Assembly (NCBI GenBank): GCA_005883885.1
Contig: VAYF01000088.1
Coordinates: forward strand, 1-11,831
DNA: 11,831 bases
DNA from: Actinomycetota bacterium
GTDB lineage: Bacteria; Actinomycetota; UBA4738; HRBIN12
Direction: 5' to 3'
Under the pieces are notes generated by a model. It did no database searches. It saw only the letters and a program-made list of their open reading frames with translations, and had not been told where the DNA came from. Position 1 is the first letter of the stretch, and every line of letters begins with the position of its first letter. Positions 6,431 through 11,531 of the stretch are shown piece by piece. A program made the translations under genes and the position numbers.

Positions 6431-7212
6431 ACGCCACGGCCGAGCGCGATCTCGGCTATTCGAGGACCGAGATGATGATCGCAGCATCCGCTCGCCGCCT
6501 CGAAGGCGCCAAGAACTGCTTCGTCGGCGTCGGGCTGCCCAACATCGTGTGCAACCTCGCCCAGCGGACGGTCGCGCGCGACCTGCAGCTCGTCTACGAA
6601 TCGGGCGTGTTCGGCGCCAGGCCCGAGCGGCTCCCGCTGTCGATCGGCGATCCCACCCTCGCGACCGGTGCGACGGCGATCACGAGCATGTTCGAGCTCT
6701 TCGCGTTCTACCTCCAGGCCGGGTTGATCGACGTGGCCTTCCTAGGCGGAGCGCAGATCGATCGGTTCGGGAACCTGAACACGACGGTCATCGGTCCCTA
6801 CGACACGCCGAAGGTGCGCCTGCCCGGCAGCGGTGGCGCCTGCGAGATCGCGATCCACGCGCGGCACATCCTGGTGATCATGCGGCAGGCGAAGCGTTCG
6901 TTCGTGGACCGGCTGGACTTCCGGACCTCGCCGGGACACAGCGGCGATCCGGCGAGCGACGCCGCGCGTGGCTGGCACGGGACCGGTCCGACCTCCGTCG
7001 TGACCGATCTGGGGACCTACGGGTTCGATGACTCGACCGGCGAGATGACGCTCATGACGCTGCACCAGGGCATGACCCTGGACGACGTTCACGCGAACAT
7101 GGGCTGGGAGCCGAAGGTTTCACCCGATCTGGGACAGACGCTGGAGCCGACGACCGAGGAGTTGCGGCTGATCCGCGAGGAACTCGACCCGACCGGGGCC
7201 CACACGAGGTAG
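6427..7212 (+). CDS. CoA-transferase subunit B (CatJ/GctB-like)
   Basis: Beta subunit of the class I CoA-transferase encoded with the preceding gene, 261 residues. It carries the catalytic glutamate that forms the glutamyl-CoA thioester: E58 in LVYESGVFGARP. Other family marks are the N-terminal FVGVGLPN (residues 32-39), LSIGDP, FLGGAQIDRFGNLNTTVIG, KVRLPGSGGACEIA, and the segment LHQGMTLDDVHANMGW near the end. The GTG start at 6427 overlaps the alpha-subunit stop, and MMIAASARRLEGAKN matches the usual beta N-terminus. The resemblance to CatJ is strong along the whole length. The C-terminal tail (EELDPTGAHTR) looks normal. The acid substrate is not determined by these motifs. Confidence 0.92.
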   Translation: MNATAERDLGYSRTEMMIAASARRLEGAKNCFVGVGLPNIVCNLAQRTVARDLQLVYESGVFGARPERLPLSIGDPTLATGATAITSMFELFAFYLQAGLIDVAFLGGAQIDRFGNLNTTVIGPYDTPKVRLPGSGGACEIAIHARHILVIMRQAKRSFVDRLDFRTSPGHSGDPASDAARGWHGTGPTSVVTDLGTYGFDDSTGEMTLMTLHQGMTLDDVHANMGWEPKVSPDLGQTLEPTTEELRLIREELDPTGAHTR

Positions 7213-7216
7213 GACG

Positions 7217-7369
7217 ATGCCCGACCGCGAGGACCCTTCCGACGACGCGCCGATCCCGGCCGATGACGAGCCGGAACCGGACTGGGCCGAGGAGATCCGC
7301 CGCCTCCGAGCCGAGCGGGGCAAGCGGCTGGCGGACAGGCTGGAGGACCCCGACCGGAGGGATCCCTGA
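7217..7369 (+). CDS. Small charged hypothetical protein inside the operon (50 aa)
   Basis: No family was recognised. The 50-residue product has an acidic, Pro/Asp-rich first half (MPDREDPSDDAPIPADDEP) followed by a mixed-charge helix (WAEEIRRLRAERGKRLADR) and ends RRDP. There is no signal, membrane segment or cysteine. It fills the only space between the CoA-transferase and the second aminotransferase: 4 bases after one stop and 7 bases before the next start. GAGG (7206-7209) and AGGA (7211-7214) give a plausible Shine-Dalgarno. The spacing and G/C-rich third positions support a real gene. It could be a small partner or stabilising subunit of a neighbouring enzyme (inference). The same DNA is also open in the aminotransferase frame, but that reading has no family resemblance. 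Confidence 0.65.
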   Translation: MPDREDPSDDAPIPADDEPEPDWAEEIRRLRAERGKRLADRLEDPDRRDP

Positions 7370-7376
7370 GCGCTCC

Positions 7377-8687
7377 ATGAGCCACGTGTTCCCACGGGTC
7401 GTGACGCGCAACCTTCCGACGGCGGTCTCCGCCGAGGGCGCATGGATCGTCGACAGCGACGGGCGTCGGTACCTGGACGGTTCCGGCGGGGCGATCGTCG
7501 TCGGCGTGGGCCACAGGGATGCGTCATTGATCGCCGCCGCCGAGGAGCAGCTCCACCGCACGCAGTACGTCCACGGGACGATGTTCACGACCGACGCGGT
7601 CGAGGCCTACGCCGAGGATGTCGCACACGTGCTTCCGCTCTCGGATGCCCGGGTCTACCCGGTGAGCGGCGGGTCGGAGGCCGTCGAGACCGCGCTCAAG
7701 ATGGCACGGGCGTACCACGTGGCGCGGGGCAACCCCGGCAGGGTCACCGTGATCGCTCGCCGTTCCAGCTATCACGGGAACACGATCGGCGCGTTGGACG
7801 CCTCCGGCAAGGAGCCGCTGCGCAAGCCGTACACGCCCTGGCTCGGCCGGTTCCTGCACGCGCCGCCCGCCTACGAGTACCGATGCGAGAACCCGGCGCA
7901 CCCCGAGGGCTGCGGAGATTGGCACGCGGCCGAGCTCACGCGCATGATCGGATCGTACGGACCGGAGACGATCGCGGCGTTCATCGCCGAGCCGGTCGCC
8001 GGCGCCACGCTCGGGGCCGCCGTTCCGTGCGACGACTACTGGCCGAAGATCGTCGAGGTCTGCCGCGCCCACGGCATCCTGGTGATCGCGGACGAGGTGA
8101 TGACCGGGTTCGGTCGCACGGGTCGATGGTTCGGCATGGATGCCTGGCCGGTCCGCCCGGACATCGTCGCGGCGGGCAAGGGGACCACCAGCGGGTACGT
8201 CCCCTTCGGCTTCGCCGCGTGCACCGGCGAGCTCTTCGACACGATCGCGCCGAAAGGGTTCGTCCACGGCTTCACGTGGTCGCACAACGCCCTGGGCGCC
8301 GCCGTAGCGCACGCGACGCTGCGCCGGCTGCGCGACGATGGATTGGTCGACCGATCCCGCGAGCTCGGGGCCAGCCTGCTCGGAGCGCTCCGGCGGGACC
8401 TCGAGGTCGTCGAGCACGTGGGCGACGTGCGCGGAGTCGGGACGATGATCGGGATCGAGCTGGTCCGCGATCGCGAGACGAAGGAGCCGTTCGCACGCGA
8501 GCGTCAGATCACCGAGCGGACCGTGGCCGCGGCGCGCGACGCCGGCCTCTTGCTCTACTCATCGACGGGGCATGTCGGCGGCAGGAACGGCGACCTCGTG
8601 ATGCTCGGCCCTCCGTTCACGTTGACGGACGACGAGGCGGGACTCCTCGTCGAGCGAACCGTCGCCGCGATACGGTCCGTCGCGTGA
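7377..8687 (+). CDS. Second class III aminotransferase
   Basis: PLP-dependent fold-type I transaminase of 436 residues, a paralogue of the gene at 3463-4770 but clearly distinct. Marks are AWIVDSDGRRYLDGSGG near the N-terminus, VSGGSEAVETALKMAR (phosphate-binding), SYHGNTIGALDASG, D239 in IADEVMTGFGRTG, Schiff-base K268 in AAGKGTTSGYVPFG, and HGFTWSHNALGAA. A Cys-containing insert (YRCENPAHPEGCG) precedes the large-domain core, a feature of the omega-aminotransferases usually named aspartate aminotransferase family protein. The ATG at 7377 gives the usual start MSHVFPRVV; the frame extends 38 residues upstream but there it covers the 50-aa gene. GGAGGG lies rather far upstream (15 bases), so coupling to the preceding stop is likely. 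The stop overlaps the next gene as GTGA. Substrate unknown: an amine or omega-amino acid different from that of the first enzyme is likely. Confidence 0.91.
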   Translation: MSHVFPRVVTRNLPTAVSAEGAWIVDSDGRRYLDGSGGAIVVGVGHRDASLIAAAEEQLHRTQYVHGTMFTTDAVEAYAEDVAHVLPLSDARVYPVSGGSEAVETALKMARAYHVARGNPGRVTVIARRSSYHGNTIGALDASGKEPLRKPYTPWLGRFLHAPPAYEYRCENPAHPEGCGDWHAAELTRMIGSYGPETIAAFIAEPVAGATLGAAVPCDDYWPKIVEVCRAHGILVIADEVMTGFGRTGRWFGMDAWPVRPDIVAAGKGTTSGYVPFGFAACTGELFDTIAPKGFVHGFTWSHNALGAAVAHATLRRLRDDGLVDRSRELGASLLGALRRDLEVVEHVGDVRGVGTMIGIELVRDRETKEPFARERQITERTVAAARDAGLLLYSSTGHVGGRNGDLVMLGPPFTLTDDEAGLLVERTVAAIRSVA

Positions 8688-9811
8688 GCGACCGCGTCGG
8701 TCTGGTGCTGGCTCCCGAGGCGCGCATCTACGACCACGGTCCGGGGCATCCGCTCCGCCCGGATCGCGTGCTCCTGACGTGGGATCTGATCCACGCGTAC
8801 GAGCTCGATCGCCGCCCGAACGTCGAGACATCTGGGGTCGAGCCGGCCGACGACCCGACGCTGGAGCTCGTCCACACGCCGGCGTTCATCGACGCCACCA
8901 AGCGCGCCGGTCACGGAGAAGCGGGCGACTGGAGTCGCTTCGGGTACGGCCCGGGTGACAACCCCATCTTCGACCGGATGCACGAGGCGGGGGCGCTCGT
9001 GGCGGGCGCGTCCGTCGCCGCGGCGCGCACGGTCTGGTCCGAGGGATGCGATCACGCCTTCAACGCGGCGGGCGGTCTTCATCACGCGATGCCCGACCGG
9101 GCTTCGGGCTTCTGCGTCTACAACGACCCCGCGATCGCGATCGCGTGGCTGCTCGCGAACGGGTGCGAGCGGGTCGCCTACGTCGACGTGGACGTCCACC
9201 ACGGCGATGGGGTCCAGTTCGCGTTCTGGAACGACCCCCGCGTCCTGACGATCTCGCTGCATCAGTTCGATCCGTGGTTCTTCCCGGGGACCGGAGCCGC
9301 GGGTGAACGAGGAGGACCCGACGCGCCCGGTAGCGCGATCAACGTGCCGCTCCCCGCCTTCACGAGCGACGATGCGTGGCTCGATGCGTTCCGCGCCGTC
9401 GTGCCAGCCGCCGTCACGGCGTTCGCCCCGGACGTGCTCGTCACCCAGCTCGGCTGCGATACGCATCACACCGACCCGCTCGCGCAGCTCTTGCTGACCA
9501 CCGCCGCGTATCGAGCGACGGCGACGGAGCTCCACCGGCTGGCGCATGCCGCCGCCGGTGGCCGCTGGGTGGCCACAGGCGGCGGGGGCTACCAGTGGGC
9601 CCGCGTGGTGCCACGTGCCTGGACCCTTTACTTCGCCGAGATGTGCGGTGCCGAGCTCCCCGACGAGCTCCCTGAGTCCTGGATGGAGGAGGCCGAGCGC
9701 CGGCTCCGGGCCGAGGTGCCCGCGACCCTGTCGGAGCCGGCGCTCGGTTCGGGCGAGGGGGACGCGGCCGCCCGCGCGGTGGTCCGGTCGCTCGCGGAGA
9801 GTCTCGGCTGA
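8684..9811 (+). CDS. AcuC-type deacetylase (histone deacetylase superfamily)
   Basis: Zinc amidohydrolase of 375 residues with the histone-deacetylase fold. AcuC removes acetyl groups from acetyl-CoA synthetase in Bacillus; related bacterial enzymes deacetylate polyamines. All catalytic residues are visible: the H133/H134 dyad in GGLHHAMP, zinc ligands D170 and H172 in DVDVHHGDG and D259 in LGCDTHHTD, and transition-state Y303 in GGGGY. The N-terminal GPGHPLRPDRV and TWDLI are AcuC/class I features and argue against the shorter acetylpolyamine amidohydrolases. The GTG at 8684 overlaps the upstream stop (GTGA), so the gene belongs to the operon; the frame is open further upstream only as an out-of-frame reading of the aminotransferase. 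Two roles are possible: freeing an N-acetylated amine for the aminotransferases, or reversing lysine acetylation on an acyl-CoA enzyme. The sequence does not decide. Confidence 0.93.
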   Translation: MSDRVGLVLAPEARIYDHGPGHPLRPDRVLLTWDLIHAYELDRRPNVETSGVEPADDPTLELVHTPAFIDATKRAGHGEAGDWSRFGYGPGDNPIFDRMHEAGALVAGASVAAARTVWSEGCDHAFNAAGGLHHAMPDRASGFCVYNDPAIAIAWLLANGCERVAYVDVDVHHGDGVQFAFWNDPRVLTISLHQFDPWFFPGTGAAGERGGPDAPGSAINVPLPAFTSDDAWLDAFRAVVPAAVTAFAPDVLVTQLGCDTHHTDPLAQLLLTTAAYRATATELHRLAHAAAGGRWVATGGGGYQWARVVPRAWTLYFAEMCGAELPDELPESWMEEAERRLRAEVPATLSEPALGSGEGDAAARAVVRSLAESLG

Positions 9812-9816
9812 GCCGT

Positions 9817-9845
9817 TTGCGCCTCGATGCAACCGGACCTAAGCT
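9817..9845 (+). promoter_or_regulatory. Candidate promoter of the 59-aa gene (leaderless type)
   Basis: TTGCGC (9817-9822) and TAAGCT (9840-9845) are 17 bases apart. The -10 box ends seven bases before the ATG at 9853, so transcription would begin at or next to the start codon. Each box matches its consensus at only half the positions; the spacing is the stronger argument. Confidence 0.4.
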
Positions 9846-9852
9846 CGAAGCG

Positions 9853-10032
9853 ATGTCGTATCTGGGCGCACCCGGTCGGAACCCCGAGCAGAACGAACAA
9901 CTCGTGGAGGAACAACATCGCATCGAACGAGAGCGCGTCGCCGAGGCGCGATTGGCCGATCAGTCGCGCCTATCCTGGTGGCAGCGGTTCATCCGCAGCC
10001 TGAAACGCGAAACGCCTACTTCCGAGGATTGA
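9853..10032 (+). CDS. Small charged helical protein (59 aa)
   Basis: No family was recognised. The product begins MSYLGAPGRNPEQNEQ, continues with a Glu/Arg-rich helix (LVEEQHRIERERVAEARL), then a short amphipathic stretch with two tryptophans (LSWWQRFIRSLKRE), and ends TPTSED. The basic Trp-containing segment could touch a membrane or nucleic acid (inference); there is no signal peptide or transmembrane helix. The ATG at 9853 is preferred over a TTG at 9817 because a -10-like TAAGCT lies just before it and a TTG start would add 12 unremarkable residues. No Shine-Dalgarno is visible. It sits 41 bases after the deacetylase and converges on the DUF2017 gene with 6 bases between stops. It may be read through from the operon or made from its own promoter. 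Confidence 0.6.
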   Translation: MSYLGAPGRNPEQNEQLVEEQHRIERERVAEARLADQSRLSWWQRFIRSLKRETPTSED

Positions 10033-10038
10033 TCCGCC

Positions 10039-10524
10039 TCACGAGCCCGAGCCAGAGCCGCTCATCGCGTCGATCAACGACTCCAGCAGCCAGCTGAGGT
10101 ACGCGTACAGCTCGAACGTCGAGCGCCGCTCCCCCGCGAACTCCGACGGGTCGGAGTCCTCCCGCATGTCCAGTCGGGTTCCCAACACGAGCCGAAGATC
10201 GTTCACCGCTCGCATGCAGGCGAGCACGTCGTCCTCGCTCAGAACGCGTGATCCCACGCACCGTTCGAGGATGGTGAGCTGCTCGAGCTTCGCCGCGAGG
10301 AGGCTTTCACCGACCTTCCGTTCGTACTCGAGCTCCTCGATGGGGTCGTCGGTCCGGGCTGGCGGGAACAGGCGTTGAAGGCTCGGATCCGACGACGGCG
10401 TCTCGGCGGTGAGCAGCGCGCGGAAGTCCTTCGCCACATGCCTCAGCACGTCGCGTTCGTTCTTCGCGAGGTTCCACCCGAACGTGCCGTCGGACCGACG
10501 ACGCAGCGACCCTCGATCGCCCAC
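10039..10524 (-). CDS. DUF2017 family protein (clpS-linked)
   Basis: This 161-residue cytosolic protein is of unknown function, of the DUF2017 family found in Actinobacteria next to clpS (Rv1332 beside ClpS Rv1331 in M. tuberculosis). The family pattern is visible: FRALLTAE in the first helix, the LQRLFPPARTDDPIEELEYER segment shortened to its core RLFPPAR plus EYER, then the best-conserved part, RAVNDLRLVLGTRLD, and a C-terminal helix YAYLSWLLESLIDAM. It ends in an unusual Ser-Gly repeat, (SG)3 plus S. The GTG start at 10524 is three bases after the stop of the SDR-ClpS gene, and AAGGA lies ten bases upstream, so the two are cotranscribed and probably coupled. A link to Clp proteolysis is suggested only by this conserved neighbourhood. 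Confidence 0.86.
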   Translation of the reverse strand: MGDRGSLRRRSDGTFGWNLAKNERDVLRHVAKDFRALLTAETPSSDPSLQRLFPPARTDDPIEELEYERKVGESLLAAKLEQLTILERCVGSRVLSEDDVLACMRAVNDLRLVLGTRLDMREDSDPSEFAGERRSTFELYAYLSWLLESLIDAMSGSGSGS

Positions 10525-10527
10525 GTC

Positions 10528-11502
10528 TCACCGATCCTTCTGCATCGTCGCCCAGAGACCGTAGCCGTGCAGGGCCGAAACGTGTATCTCGCACTGCTCC
10601 TTCTCGCCCGACGCGACCACGGCCTTGCCCTTCGTGTGGACATCCCACATCAGCTTCTCGGCTTTGACCTTCGGATAGCCGAACAGCTTCTGGAAGACCC
10701 AGGTCACGTACGACATCAGGTTGATCGGGTCGTTCCAGACGATGACGATCCACGGGACGTCGGGCTCGACGTAGAGCGGAGGTGTGAGGACGCGGAACAC
10801 CTGGAACGGGCTGATCCATCGCGGGATCGAGTACTCGGGCGCGATGCCGTTCCGCACGACCTTGACGACCGCCTCGGCGACGCGATCGACCTGCAGGAGG
10901 ACGGGCGACGGGACGTTCGTGTGCGGGAACCCCTCCGTGACGATGAAGGCGGGGTTCACGCTCGTCACCAGGACGCCGTCGGGCGCCGTGTCGTAGTTCA
11001 GGGATTCGCTGAACGCGACGACCGCGTGTTTGGTCGCCGTGTACACCGCCGATCCGGGCGTGGCGAACCTGCCGGCGAGCGACGCCATGTTCACGATATG
11101 CCCGCGGCCCCGCGAGATCATGCTCGGGAGGAACGCGCGTGTTCCGTACATGACCGCCAGGAGGTTGACCCGAACGACGGCGTCGATCTGCTCATACGAG
11201 AGCGAGTCGAAAGAGCCACCACCGGGGATCCCGGCGTTGTTGATGAGCACGTCGGTGGGTCCGAACGCCTGCTGGATCACGCTCGGGAGCCGCCGGACCT
11301 GCTCGGGGTCTGCGACGTCGCACGGGAGCGCGAGGGCGGTCCCGCCGGCGCGATCGATCCGTTCCGCCAGGGCCTCCAGGCGGTCCCGTCGACGCGCCGC
11401 GAGCACCAGCTTGGAACCCCGCTTGGCGAACGCCACCGCCGTCGCCTCGCCGATCCCCGCCGAGGCGCCGGTGACGACGACCACCTTGCCTCGCAGCTCC
11501 AC
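10528..11502 (-). CDS. Fusion of short-chain dehydrogenase (SDR) and ClpS N-degron adaptor
   Basis: One uninterrupted 324-residue frame with two domains. Residues 1-~244 are a classical NAD(P)-dependent SDR: TGASAGIG at 11-18, NNAG at 88-91, N113, S141, and the catalytic pair Y154/K158 in YTATK. Residues ~248-324 are ClpS, which hands N-degron substrates to ClpAP/ClpCP. WIVIVWNDPINLMSYV, VFQKLFGY, VHTKGKAVV and GLWATMQKDR closely follow actinobacterial ClpS (compare Rv1331), including pocket residues N257, D258 and H289. The join reads PPLYVEPDVPW: SDR seems to lose only its last short helix and ClpS its variable N-terminal tail. The GTG start at 11502 has GGAGG just upstream (11507-11511). 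The downstream gene is DUF2017, the usual partner of clpS. No ATG, GTG or TTG with a Shine-Dalgarno occurs at the join, so separate ClpS seems unlikely. An assembly deletion is the main alternative. Confidence 0.88.
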   Translation of the reverse strand: MELRGKVVVVTGASAGIGEATAVAFAKRGSKLVLAARRRDRLEALAERIDRAGGTALALPCDVADPEQVRRLPSVIQQAFGPTDVLINNAGIPGGGSFDSLSYEQIDAVVRVNLLAVMYGTRAFLPSMISRGRGHIVNMASLAGRFATPGSAVYTATKHAVVAFSESLNYDTAPDGVLVTSVNPAFIVTEGFPHTNVPSPVLLQVDRVAEAVVKVVRNGIAPEYSIPRWISPFQVFRVLTPPLYVEPDVPWIVIVWNDPINLMSYVTWVFQKLFGYPKVKAEKLMWDVHTKGKAVVASGEKEQCEIHVSALHGYGLWATMQKDR

Positions 11503-11517
11503 AGGACCTCCCTCGCC

Positions 11518-11523
11518 TACGCT
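11518..11523 (+). promoter_or_regulatory. -10 box for the leaderless gene at 11532
   Basis: TACGCT (pattern TANNNT) ends eight bases before the GTG at 11532. An in-frame TGA at 11523-11525 prevents any earlier start, so RNA beginning about here would have no leader. No clear -35 lies 17 bases upstream, where the sequence is already SDR-ClpS coding DNA. Confidence 0.5.
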
Positions 11524-11531
11524 GATACCCA

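Noticed and set aside
7442..8683. Upstream extension of the deacetylase frame (would make 789 aa)
   Set aside because: The extra 414 residues are an Arg-rich out-of-frame reading of the aminotransferase gene; the GTG at 8684 gives the normal AcuC N-terminus.
10700..10800. Possibility that SDR and ClpS are two genes joined by a frameshift or hidden stop
   Set aside because: The frame is continuous, both domains read in the same frame, and both keep the same codon bias. Only read data could show an assembly deletion, so that doubt is listed with the finding.
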